A stretch of 24,880 nucleotides of DNA, taken from DASZOC01 sp035550975. Its GTDB lineage: Bacteria > Actinomycetota > CADDZG01 > WHSQ01. The DNA is taken from positions 1 to 24,880 of the forward strand of contig DASZOC010000055.1 of NCBI GenBank assembly GCA_035550975.1. Direction: 5' to 3'. Under the pieces are notes generated by a model that saw only the letters and a list, made by a program, of their open reading frames with translations, searched no databases and was not told the origin of the DNA. A program made the translations under genes and the position numbers. Below are positions 16,280 through 24,853 of this stretch, in pieces. Position 1 is the stretch's first letter; every line of letters starts with the position of its first letter.

Positions 16280-18540
16280 CGACGACGGGATGGCTCGTCG
16301 CCGCGATCCCAGGGTTCTCGCTAGCGGCGGCGGCGTTGGCAACTGCAGATCGCGTTGCGGGCGGGCGCTTGGTCGCCCCCCGCCTCCTCGCGAGGGTCGC
16401 GGTCTGGGGGGTGGGGCTCTCGGCTCTGTGTGCGGTGCTCGCCGCGGCCATATCGTTCGGCGATCCCGAACCGAGGATCGTCACCCTCGGCCGGTGGTTG
16501 ACCACGGGTTCCTTGTCTGTCGATATCGGATTCCAGCTGGATCCTCTGTCGGCCACGATGGCCGTGATCATCGCCGGGCTGAGCTGGCTCGTCGCCCGCT
16601 TCTCTGTCAACTACCTCCACAACGAGCCGGGCTTCGGGCGTTACTTCACCGTTCTGCCGTTGTTCGTCGGCGCCATGCTGATCCTCGTGCTGGCCGAGAA
16701 CTTCCTGATGTTGTTCGTAGCATGGGAGGTCGTCGGCGCGTGCTCGTATCTGCTGATCGCCTTCTATCGCGATCGCACCTCTGCGGGTGAGGCGGGCACC
16801 CGGGCGTTCGTCCTCAACCGTGTAGGAGATGCGGGCTTGCTCGCCGGCATCTTCATCCTCGCAACGCACAACCAGGGCCTGAGCTACGCCGAGGTGCTGG
16901 GCTCGCCGCTGTCGCAAGCGACGGCAACGGCCGTCGGGCTGTGCTTCCTTCTCGGCGCGGCGGGGAAGTCGGCGCAGATGCCGCTCGGGGGCTGGCTCGC
17001 TCGCGCTATGGAAGGTCCTACGCCTTCCAGCGCCCTGATCCACGGTGCAACGATGGTCACCGCAGGTGTCTATCTCGTCGTGCGAAGCGCACCTATATAC
17101 GAGCGTGCCCCCATCGCTCTGGTCGCGGTGGGGGCCATCGGGGCGCTGACCGCGTTGTACGGCCAACTTGCCGGCCTCACCCAAACCGACATCAAGGGCA
17201 TGCTCGCGGCCTCCACGAACGCTCACCTCGGTTTCATGCTGCTGCTGTGCGGCCTCGGCCTTTATCCCATCGCGATCTTCCATCTCGTGGCGCACGCGTT
17301 CTACAAGACGAACCTCTTCCTCACCGCCCCGTCGATCCTGCACCATCTGCATGGGGGCCCGGATCCGACGGCGGTCGCGCGACCAGCGGATACCGCGCGT
17401 GCAACGTCGATCCTGGTAGGCGCAGCCGCGCTCGTGCTCGTGGCGCTCCCGTTCGCAACCGGGATCTTCCCGCTGCCCGGTGAGTGGGCCCGGGGGACGG
17501 TAGCCCTCGGTGGTCTCGGCGCGGTCGCTGCGTTCGGGCTGTGGTTCTCTGCAGGTCGCATCGTACGTGCCACGTTCCACGACGACACGAACAAGACCCA
17601 GCGGCGCACCGCCGTCGCCATCGTCGTGGGGTTCGCATTGGTCGCCGTCGCGATCGCCTTGCGACTGGTGCCGGGCGGGATCGATGGTTCCTGGTTCGCC
17701 CGGCTGCTGGCCCCGACCGTGTCCGAGACCGAAGCGGCGATCGAGGCGTCGCCGGTCGCGACGATCGTGTTGATCACCATTCTTGTCGGGTTGATGGTTT
17801 CCGGGCTCGCTGTCCCACGCTTCTTCGACCGTTTCCGCGCCGAGCAACCGCCGGGTACGTCCGGGTCGTTCGCACGCCGGCTTTACTTCGCGGCGGCCAA
17901 CCGCGTGTGGCTCGATGAGGCGGCGGATCGTGCGACGGCCACGCTGACGCGTGCAGGTACCGCGGTCGACCGCTTCGAACGCGCTGTGCTGGATCCCATG
18001 ACCGGCGCGCTCCTGCCGTCGTATCACCCGAAGCCGCAGGTGACGTGGGAGGCACGCCTCGTTGCCGCGGCAGAAGGTCACGACACCGGGGCCGGTGAGC
18101 CAACAGGACGACCGAGGCTCGACTGGCTTCCGCCGATCGCGCACCCCACCTCGGGACCCGAGGTGCGCAAGTTGCGCGCCGAAGAGAGGCCCTTGGAGCG
18201 GCTGAGCTCGTTGACCACTCGCCTCGAACGCCGCCTCACCTCGCAGGCTGGTGGTCTCTACGGCGCCCTGACGAACACGATGTCTGGATTCAGTCAGCGC
18301 ACGGAGCGGGCCGTCTTCCAACGAGGGGTCGAGAGCCTCTTCGAACGGGTCTCACGGGTGCTCGCGTTGTTCACCGAGGCGGTCGAGGACCGGATCTTCC
18401 AACTGGGACCCGGTCGGGTGGCGCAGGCAGGTGAACGGGTCCGACGCGCGTTGCTCGGGATGGAGGCATTCCTGGGTAGACCGACGGTCGCTGCTCTCGT
18501 CGCTTTCGCCTGCATCGTCGCCGTCGCGGCGGCGCGCTGA
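16276..18540 (+). CDS. NuoL-like proton-channel subunit with long C-terminal extension (DabB candidate)
   Basis: 754 residues from a TTG whose last two bases overlap the dabA stop (TTGA). The antiporter-like core (to about residue 515) retains key charged residues: Glu151 in AWEVVGACSYLLIAFY, Lys231 in GAAGKSAQMPLGGWL, His256 in SALIHGATM, Lys307 in QTDIKGMLAAST, and His340/Lys344 in HAFYKTNLFL. After the core come about 235 further residues: a charged, largely helical region (RLSSLTTRLERRL, FERVSRVLALF) and a last hydrophobic helix at about 735-752. It sits directly after dabA, the position expected for its membrane partner DabB, although DabB proteins are usually shorter. It is predicted to couple the proton gradient to CO2 hydration. 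Confidence 0.9.
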   Translation: MTTTGWLVAAIPGFSLAAAALATADRVAGGRLVAPRLLARVAVWGVGLSALCAVLAAAISFGDPEPRIVTLGRWLTTGSLSVDIGFQLDPLSATMAVIIAGLSWLVARFSVNYLHNEPGFGRYFTVLPLFVGAMLILVLAENFLMLFVAWEVVGACSYLLIAFYRDRTSAGEAGTRAFVLNRVGDAGLLAGIFILATHNQGLSYAEVLGSPLSQATATAVGLCFLLGAAGKSAQMPLGGWLARAMEGPTPSSALIHGATMVTAGVYLVVRSAPIYERAPIALVAVGAIGALTALYGQLAGLTQTDIKGMLAASTNAHLGFMLLLCGLGLYPIAIFHLVAHAFYKTNLFLTAPSILHHLHGGPDPTAVARPADTARATSILVGAAALVLVALPFATGIFPLPGEWARGTVALGGLGAVAAFGLWFSAGRIVRATFHDDTNKTQRRTAVAIVVGFALVAVAIALRLVPGGIDGSWFARLLAPTVSETEAAIEASPVATIVLITILVGLMVSGLAVPRFFDRFRAEQPPGTSGSFARRLYFAAANRVWLDEAADRATATLTRAGTAVDRFERAVLDPMTGALLPSYHPKPQVTWEARLVAAAEGHDTGAGEPTGRPRLDWLPPIAHPTSGPEVRKLRAEERPLERLSSLTTRLERRLTSQAGGLYGALTNTMSGFSQRTERAVFQRGVESLFERVSRVLALFTEAVEDRIFQLGPGRVAQAGERVRRALLGMEAFLGRPTVAALVAFACIVAVAAAR

Positions 18541-20114
18541 TGACGCCGAACGAGCTCCCGGCCGTTGCACAAGCCGGCTTTCCTATGCTCACCCTGTTGC
18601 TCTTGTTTCCGGTCGTTGCCGGCGTCGTCGTCCTGAAGGTGCGCCACGCCCGGCTGGCGACACGCATCGGGATCGCCGCCGCTGCTCTCGAGTTCGCGGG
18701 GACGATCGCCATCGCACTTGTCTTCGAGCCGGGTGTTGCCGATCTGCAATTCGTCGAGCGCGTCGGTGCTTTCCTCGGTGTCTCTTGGCATGTAGGGGTG
18801 GACGGCGTCAGCATCCTGTTCGTCCCGTTGACGGCGCTCCTCGGATTGATGGTGATCGCGTACGCCGAACACAACATCCCCGCGCGCCGGGGCGAGGGCG
18901 ATCCACCGATCACCGGGAGCGCCGCGGGTTACACCGCGGCGATCCTGTTCCTCGAGGCGACGATGCTCGGCGCGTTCGTCGCCCTCGACCTGGTCATCTT
19001 CTGGCTCTTCTTCGTCGCGGAGCTGATCCCCAGCTGGTTCCTCATCACGCGTTGGGGAACGGGGCCGCAACGGCTCGATGCCGCGCGCAACTACATCGGC
19101 TTCGTCGGTGCAGGGGCGGTTCTGATGTTGATCGGCATCGTCCTGACCGGCCACGCCCACGCGGCCGCGGCCGGCGAGGGTGTGTCGTTCGAGCTGGACC
19201 GGTTGCTCGCCTCGGGCTTGCCCGCATCGGCGCAGACGTGGCCGTTCGCTCTGATGGCACTCGGACTCGCGGCTAAGGCGCCTCTCTTTCCCTTCCACAC
19301 CTGGCTTCCGAAGGTCTTGGATCACGGTCCGGTCGTCGGGATCAGCGTGTTCTTGGTCGGGGTGAAGCTCGGGACCTATGGGTTCGTGCGTTTCGTGATC
19401 CCTCTGTTGCCCCAGGCGGCCGCGGAGTGGCTCTGGGTCATGGCTGCGGTCGGCGCGGTGAGCGTCATCTACGGATCGTTCCTGGCGCTCGGCCAGACGA
19501 ACCTGCGCCGCTTGTTGGGGTTCGCAAGCGTGGCACACATGGGCGTAGTGATGCTGGGGCTGTTCTCGTTGAACCTCGACGGGTTCGAGGGCGCGGTCCT
19601 GCAGATGGTCAACCTGGGGATCGTGGGGGCCGGTCTGTTCTTCGTCGCAGGTTTCCTCACAGCCCGCATCGGCCAACCGGAGCTGGGCTCCTTGGGAGGC
19701 CTCGTCTCGTCGGCCCCGCTGATGACGACCGCCTTCCTTCTGGTTGCTCTCGCCGGCGTCGGGCTTCCCGGAACGAACGGGTTCAACGGGGAGCATCTCG
19801 TGATGCTCGGTGGTTACCAGCGTGGTTGGTGGATCGCGGTCGTAGCCGGCCTAGGCGTGCTTCTCACCGCCGCGTATTCGCTGTGGTACTTCATGCGCGG
19901 CTTCATGGGTCAGCCCCACAAGACGCTCGGTGAACGCGTCTACGACCTCACCCACGGCGAGCGCGCCATCGTCGCCGTGCTGGCCGCGCTGATCTTCTGG
20001 ATCGGTCTCGGAACCAGCCCCTTCATCCACCGGATGCGGCCATCGTTGACGTGGCTCGAGGAGAGGGTCGAGCAAGCGGCCCCATGGCTAGTTCGGGGGG
20101 AGGAGACACGGTGA
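18540..20114 (+). CDS. NuoM-like proton-channel subunit (second copy)
   Basis: 524 residues; the ATG shares one base with the previous stop (TGATG). Hydrophobic throughout, about 14 helices. Family residues present: Glu161 in FFVAELIPSWFL, Lys246 in GLAAKAPLFPFHTWLP, Lys276 in GVKLGTYGFVRF, QTNLRRLLGFASVAHMG, and a Glu in PGTNGFNGEHLVMLGG. Such proteins form proton half-channels in complex I, hydrogenases and Mrp antiporters. Here there is no quinone or NADH module nearby, so it is inferred to belong to the DabA-linked membrane arm. It overlaps the next gene by four bases (GTGA). Confidence 0.9.
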   Translation: MTPNELPAVAQAGFPMLTLLLLFPVVAGVVVLKVRHARLATRIGIAAAALEFAGTIAIALVFEPGVADLQFVERVGAFLGVSWHVGVDGVSILFVPLTALLGLMVIAYAEHNIPARRGEGDPPITGSAAGYTAAILFLEATMLGAFVALDLVIFWLFFVAELIPSWFLITRWGTGPQRLDAARNYIGFVGAGAVLMLIGIVLTGHAHAAAAGEGVSFELDRLLASGLPASAQTWPFALMALGLAAKAPLFPFHTWLPKVLDHGPVVGISVFLVGVKLGTYGFVRFVIPLLPQAAAEWLWVMAAVGAVSVIYGSFLALGQTNLRRLLGFASVAHMGVVMLGLFSLNLDGFEGAVLQMVNLGIVGAGLFFVAGFLTARIGQPELGSLGGLVSSAPLMTTAFLLVALAGVGLPGTNGFNGEHLVMLGGYQRGWWIAVVAGLGVLLTAAYSLWYFMRGFMGQPHKTLGERVYDLTHGERAIVAVLAALIFWIGLGTSPFIHRMRPSLTWLEERVEQAAPWLVRGEETR

Positions 20115-21628
20115 CGCAGGGCGCCGGCGAGGGTCTGTCGCTCCTTACCGTCTTGCTGGCGTGGCCGTTGTTGGTCGCTGTTGTCCTCGTACCACTGCGC
20201 GACGGCCGGATCATCCAGCGCGTCGCGCTAGTCGGCGCGTTCGTGGAGCTGGCGGTTGCTCTCTCGATGTTCGTTGGTTTCTCGGCAGCGCCTACATCGG
20301 CATTCCAGTTCGAAGAGCGACTACCGTGGATTGAGGCGATCGGCGCGAGCATCCATCTCGGCGTCGACGGGTTATCGGCGCCGTTCTTGCCTCTGACGGC
20401 GTTGTTGACGGTCGTCGCCGTCGCACAAGCGCGCACGACGGTGTCCCATCGTCAGAAGGCCTACCTCATGTCCGTTCTGGCGTTCTCGACCGCGTCCACG
20501 GGGGTGTTCACGGCTCTGGACCTCGCGCTCTTCTTCGTCTTCTGGGAGCTGATGCTGGTACCAACGTTCGTGTTGATCAAGCTGTGGGGTACGGGGCCGG
20601 GCCGCAGCCACGCGGCCACCAAGTACGTCTTGGCGATGCTGATGGGTTCCGTGACACTCTTGGCCGCGTTCGTCTTGTTAAGCGTCAACCATCGGACGGC
20701 GACCGGCTCATTGTCGTTCGACTATCTGGCTCTGCTCGAAGTCGACGTTCCGCCAGGACTCGGCGTGGTCGTGTTCTTTTTGATGGCGTTCTCGTTCATG
20801 CTCAAAGCGCCGTTGTTCCCACTGCACTCGTGGCTCCCGCCCGCGCTGCAAGAAGGGCCTATAGGGATCGGCATCCTGCTCGCGGGCCTCAAGGTCGGTG
20901 TGTACGGGTTCCTCCGTCTGATCATGCCGCTGGTGCCCGACGCCTTCATGCGGTTCAGATGGCTCATCGCCGTCCTCGCGGTGATCGCGATCTTGTACGG
21001 GGGCCTGGCCGCGCTTGCTCAACCCGACCTGCGACGATTGATCGCCTTCGCCGGCGTGAGCCACGTCGGCCTCGCTCTTCTCGGCCTCTCGTCGGGCAAC
21101 GCGGACGGTGTTGCGGGGGCGGTGTTCCTGCTGGCCAACCTGGGATTGACCGCGGCCGGCCTTCTCCTGATCGCCGGGTTCATCCATCAGCGGTTGGGAA
21201 CCACCGATGTCGTCGCCCTGGGTGGACTTGCCTCGCGCGCGCCCGCGCTCACTGCGTTCGCGCTGATCTTTGCGTTCGCGGAGGCAGCGTTGCCGGGCAC
21301 CAGCGGGTTCCCCGGCGAATTCCTCGCGCTGCTCGGGGCGTTCCGGGAATTCGGGGCGCTTTCTCTGATCGCGCTCATGATCGTCGTTCTCGCGGCCGGG
21401 TACTCATTGATCTGGCTACAGCGCGCCTTCTACGGACCCATCACGCGTGACGCGGTCAACCACGTCGTGGACCTCGGACGTCGTGAAGCCGCGGTCGCCT
21501 TTGCGATCGCGGCCGTGATCGTTCTCCTCGGCTTAGCCCCGTCGATCGTGTTGGACCCGGCGCGGCCGTCTGTGACCCAGCTGGTGGACCGCCTGGATGT
21601 TGTCGACAACGGGGTCGCGGCTCCGTGA
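20111..21628 (+). CDS. NuoM-like proton-channel subunit (third copy)
   Basis: 505 residues from a GTG at 20111 that has AGGAG five bases upstream and overlaps the previous stop. The in-frame ATG at 20051 would add 20 residues overlapping the upstream gene and lacks support. Family residues: Glu146 in FVFWELMLVPTFVLIKLWG, Lys232 in FMLKAPLFPLHSWLP, Lys261 in AGLKVGVYGFLRL, PDLRRLIAFAGVSHVGLAL, and a Glu in PGTSGFPGEFLALLG. It is clearly a paralogue of the two other NuoM-like proteins in this operon, but divergent from them, so each probably occupies a distinct position in a multi-subunit membrane arm. Confidence 0.9.
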   Translation: MTQGAGEGLSLLTVLLAWPLLVAVVLVPLRDGRIIQRVALVGAFVELAVALSMFVGFSAAPTSAFQFEERLPWIEAIGASIHLGVDGLSAPFLPLTALLTVVAVAQARTTVSHRQKAYLMSVLAFSTASTGVFTALDLALFFVFWELMLVPTFVLIKLWGTGPGRSHAATKYVLAMLMGSVTLLAAFVLLSVNHRTATGSLSFDYLALLEVDVPPGLGVVVFFLMAFSFMLKAPLFPLHSWLPPALQEGPIGIGILLAGLKVGVYGFLRLIMPLVPDAFMRFRWLIAVLAVIAILYGGLAALAQPDLRRLIAFAGVSHVGLALLGLSSGNADGVAGAVFLLANLGLTAAGLLLIAGFIHQRLGTTDVVALGGLASRAPALTAFALIFAFAEAALPGTSGFPGEFLALLGAFREFGALSLIALMIVVLAAGYSLIWLQRAFYGPITRDAVNHVVDLGRREAAVAFAIAAVIVLLGLAPSIVLDPARPSVTQLVDRLDVVDNGVAAP

Positions 21629-23082
21629 AGCTGCTGCTACCGGTCCTGATCCCGCTTCTAGGGGCCGCTGTGGTCGCGGTGTTGCGGGATCGACCACGGG
21701 CTCGGGACTGGGCCGCCACGGTTGCGGGTCTCATCCAGATCATCGCCGTCGCGACCTTGCTGCCGGACATCCTCGACGGAGGCAGGCCCACTCTCACGCT
21801 CGCTCCGTTCCTTCCTGATGCCCCGATCGCGCTTCGAGGTGACCCGCTGGGGATGTTGCTTCTTTCGACCGCGTCGTCTCTATGGTTGCTCACGACGATC
21901 TACTCGATCGGCTATCTACGGAGCTCGACGCAGTCGGCGACCCACTTCCACGTCCTCGTCGCCATCACCATCGCTGCCACGGCGGGGGTCGGCTTGTCGG
22001 CCAACCTCGTCACCCTCTATCTGTTCTATGAAGCGATGACGATAGCTACCTACCCGCTGGTGACGTTCACCGGCACCGCGGAAGCGGCCGCAGGAGGCCG
22101 ACGGTACCTCGCGTATCAACTGGGGACCGGGATCGCCCTGTTCCTACCTGCCGTTGTTCTTACCTACACCCAGACCGGGTCGTTCGCGTTCACGTCGGGA
22201 GGGGTCTTCGGAGCCGAACCGACGGGGTGGCTGCCGGTCCTCACCTACCTGCTGTTCCTGTTCGGGATCGCGAAAGCGGCGATCGTGCCCGCTCACGCAT
22301 GGCTGCCGGCGGCGATGGTGGCGCCGGTACCGGTGAGTGCTCTGCTGCACTCCGTGGCGGTTGTGAACGTGGGTGTGTTCGCGCTGTTCCGGGTGCTGCT
22401 CGATGTGTTCGGACAGGACGCGATCGCGTCGCTGGGGCTCGGTCGACTCACGCTGATCGCAACCTCGGTAACGATCCTCGTGGCATCCCTCGTGGCTCTC
22501 CGTGTCGGCAACCTCAAAGAGATCCTGGCCTATTCGACGATCGGGCAACTGTCTTACATGGTCCTGGGGATGGCCTTGCTGAGCGAAGCCGGTGCCACCG
22601 GGGCCGCCCTCCATCTGGTCGGTCATTCGGTCAGCAAGATCACGTTGTTCTTCGCGGTGGGGGCGATCGCCGTGGGGACAGGCGCGACGAGGCGCGATCA
22701 GCTGCGAGGCCTCGGCCAGCGGATGCCGATCCTGGTAGGCGTCTTCGCGATCGGGGCTGCTTCCATCGTGGGCCTTCCCCCGACGATCGGCTTCGTGACG
22801 AAGTACTTCCTGTTCATCGGGGTCGTCGAGGCGCGGGAATGGTTCGTGCTGGTGGTGTTGGCGGTATCGACAGTGCTGTCGGCGACGTATTACCTCCGGG
22901 TGGTGCGCGCCTCTTTATCTCCGCTGGCCCTCGCCGCGCCTGGTGACGGCGCGACGCTCCAGGCCGGTCGTCCCGTGCCCACAGAGATGCTGGTGCCGGT
23001 GGTCGTCACTGCTGCGCTCACGGTCGCTCTCGGGATCGTGCCCGGCCCCCTTCTGACGCTGGTGCGAAGCGCGGTTCCTTAG
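21625..23082 (+). CDS. MrpD/NuoN-like proton-channel subunit, last gene of the operon
   Basis: 485 residues from a GTG overlapping the previous stop (GTGA). Glu136 in LFYEAMTIATYPLV and Lys217 in GIAKAAIVPAHAWLPAAMVAPVPVSALLHS match the family. The second conserved Lys seen in NuoM-like subunits is replaced in HSVAVVNVGVFALF. Later elements NLKEILAYSTIGQLSYM, GHSVSKITLFF and LPPTIGFVTKYFLF resemble MrpD/MrpA and hydrogenase-type subunits more than NuoM. It is a membrane subunit of the DabA-linked complex by context. A strong terminator hairpin follows 54 bases after the stop. Confidence 0.88.
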   Translation: MKLLLPVLIPLLGAAVVAVLRDRPRARDWAATVAGLIQIIAVATLLPDILDGGRPTLTLAPFLPDAPIALRGDPLGMLLLSTASSLWLLTTIYSIGYLRSSTQSATHFHVLVAITIAATAGVGLSANLVTLYLFYEAMTIATYPLVTFTGTAEAAAGGRRYLAYQLGTGIALFLPAVVLTYTQTGSFAFTSGGVFGAEPTGWLPVLTYLLFLFGIAKAAIVPAHAWLPAAMVAPVPVSALLHSVAVVNVGVFALFRVLLDVFGQDAIASLGLGRLTLIATSVTILVASLVALRVGNLKEILAYSTIGQLSYMVLGMALLSEAGATGAALHLVGHSVSKITLFFAVGAIAVGTGATRRDQLRGLGQRMPILVGVFAIGAASIVGLPPTIGFVTKYFLFIGVVEAREWFVLVVLAVSTVLSATYYLRVVRASLSPLALAAPGDGATLQAGRPVPTEMLVPVVVTAALTVALGIVPGPLLTLVRSAVP

Positions 23083-23135
23083 AGGCCTTCTCTCTCGGGG
23101 GCACAGGCGGAGGGTGACAGCGGGATAGGTAAAAG

Positions 23136-23163
23136 CGAGGCCCCCGGCGAACCGGGGGCCTCG
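23136..23163. terminator. Hairpin terminator between convergent genes
   Basis: A perfect 12-bp stem, CGAGGCCCCCGG with its complement, encloses a CGAA loop. On the minus strand it is followed by CTTTTACC, so it is best suited to end groEL transcription. The stem may also stop the plus-strand operon. Confidence 0.85.
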
Positions 23164-23211
23164 ATGTTGTCCGTTTGGCCGCGCCGAGCGCGGCCAGATG
23201 TCGTCTCGGGA

Positions 23212-24831
23212 CTAGAAGTCCATGTCTCCGCCGCCAGGCATCGCCGGCATCTTCTCCTTCTCCGGCTTGTCGGCCACGATGCACTCGGTCGTGAGGAAGA
23301 GCGCTGCGATCGACGCGGCATTCTGTAGCGCCGAGCGGGTGACCTTGGCGGCATCGACGACGCCGGCCTTGAACAGATCGCCGTACTCGCCCGTCGCAGC
23401 GTTCAGACCCTCACCCGGCCCGAGCTTGCGCACGTTCTCGATCACCACGCCCCCCTCGAGCCCCGCGTTCTGAGCGATGACCTTCAGCGGCTCTTCGAGT
23501 GCACGTTTGACGATCTTGGCACCGGTCGCCTCGTCGCCGTCGAGCTCGAGCTTCTCGAGCGCCTCCTGCGCGTGCAGCAGCGTCACGCCACCACCGGCGA
23601 CGATCCCCTCTTCGACCGCGGCCTTGGTGGTCTGGACGGCGTCCTCGATGCGGTGCTTCTTCTCTTTCAGCTCGACCTCGGTCGCGGCGCCGACCTTGAT
23701 CACGCCGACACCACCGGCGAGCTTTGCGAGACGCTCCTGCAGCTTCTCCCGGTCGTAGTCGGAGTCGCTGCGGTCGATCTCGGCTTTGATCTGGTTGACG
23801 CGGCCGGTGATCTCGTCGGCCGACCCGCCACCTTCGACGATCGTCGTGTCGTCTTTCGTGACGACGACCTTGCGGGCGGTCCCGAGCAGGTCCAGCGTCA
23901 CGCCCTCCAGCTTGAGGCCGATCTCTTCGGAGACGACCTGACCGCCGGTCAGGATCGCGATGTCCTGCAGCATCGCCTTACGACGGTCGCCGAACCCAGG
24001 AGCCTTGACCGCGGCGGCCTTGAACGTGCCGCGGATCTTGTTGACCACAAGCGTCGCGAGAGCCTCACCCTCGACGTCCTCCGCGATGATCAGCAACGAC
24101 TTCCCACCCTGCATGACCTTCTCGAGGATCGGGAGCAAATCTTTGACGTTGGAGATCTTCTGGTTCGCGAGCAGGATGTAGGGGTCTTCGAGGACACCCT
24201 CCATGCGCTCTGCGTCCGTGATGAAGTAGGGAGAGATGTAGCCCTTGTCGAAGCGCATACCTTCGACGAGCTCGAGCTCGAGCCCAAAGGTGTTCGACTC
24301 CTCGACGGTTATCACGCCGTCCTTGCCGACCTTGTCCATCGCCTCCGCGATCGTCTCGCCGATCTCGGGATCGTTGTTAGCCGAGATCGACGCGACCTGG
24401 CTGATCTGGTCCCGACCCTCGACGTCGCGCGCGAAGCTGCGGATCGACTCGACCGCCTTGTCGACCGCCTTCTCGATGCCGCGCTTGACGGCGATCGGGT
24501 TCGCGCCGGCAGCGACGTTACGCAGCCCCTCGCGCACCATCGCCTGCGCGAGAACGGTCGCGGTGGTGGTTCCGTCACCCGCGACGTCGTCGGTCTTCTT
24601 CGCTACTTCCTTGACGAGCTCGGCCCCGATCTTCTCGTAAGGATCCTCGAGCTCGATCTCCTTCGCGATCGAGACGCCGTCGTTCGTGATCGTGGGAGCA
24701 CCCCACTTCTTCTCGAGGACGACGTTGCGGCCCTTCGGACCGAGCGTCACCTTGACGGTGTCCGCCAGCTGGTTCATGCCCCGCTCGAGCGCCCGCCGCG
24801 CCTCCTCCTCGTACGAAAGGATCTTCGCCAT
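23212..24831 (-). CDS. groEL: Chaperonin GroEL (Hsp60)
   Basis: 539 residues, full length; ATG with a near-perfect AAGGAGGT ribosome site. It starts MAKILSYEEEARRALERG and contains VTLGPKGRNVV, the ATPase motif DDVAGDGTTTATVLAQ (catalytic Asp86), EVELKEKKHR and the hinge segment EEGIVAGGG. It ends GGGDMDF instead of the Gly-Gly-Met repeat tail of proteobacterial GroEL, as is usual in Gram-positive relatives. It forms the double-ring ATP-driven folding chamber in the cytoplasm. No groES lies between it and the CIRCE element, so it appears to be transcribed alone or as first gene. Residues 383-400 are encoded by a 57-bp stretch duplicated at 3744-3800. Confidence 0.99.
   Translation of the reverse strand: MAKILSYEEEARRALERGMNQLADTVKVTLGPKGRNVVLEKKWGAPTITNDGVSIAKEIELEDPYEKIGAELVKEVAKKTDDVAGDGTTTATVLAQAMVREGLRNVAAGANPIAVKRGIEKAVDKAVESIRSFARDVEGRDQISQVASISANNDPEIGETIAEAMDKVGKDGVITVEESNTFGLELELVEGMRFDKGYISPYFITDAERMEGVLEDPYILLANQKISNVKDLLPILEKVMQGGKSLLIIAEDVEGEALATLVVNKIRGTFKAAAVKAPGFGDRRKAMLQDIAILTGGQVVSEEIGLKLEGVTLDLLGTARKVVVTKDDTTIVEGGGSADEITGRVNQIKAEIDRSDSDYDREKLQERLAKLAGGVGVIKVGAATEVELKEKKHRIEDAVQTTKAAVEEGIVAGGGVTLLHAQEALEKLELDGDEATGAKIVKRALEEPLKVIAQNAGLEGGVVIENVRKLGPGEGLNAATGEYGDLFKAGVVDAAKVTRSALQNAASIAALFLTTECIVADKPEKEKMPAMPGGGDMDF
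23631..23687 (-). repeat. groEL segment duplicated at 3744-3800
   Basis: This is the parental copy of the 57-bp exact direct repeat, lying within groEL codons 383-400. The functional gene context shows it is the source. Confidence 0.95.
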
Positions 24832-24853
24832 CTCTACCTCCTTGGTCTGCCTG

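Noticed and set aside
16321..18321. Long minus-strand frame of 666 codons
   Set aside because: It is antisense to the NuoL-like gene and rich in Arg, Gly, Asp and Glu as expected for a reverse-frame artefact.
9310..23082. Respiratory complex I (nuo) or Mrp antiporter operon
   Set aside because: None of the NADH, FeS, quinone-site or MrpB/C/E/F/G genes is present, and DUF2309 sits in the middle, which fits a DAB-type system.
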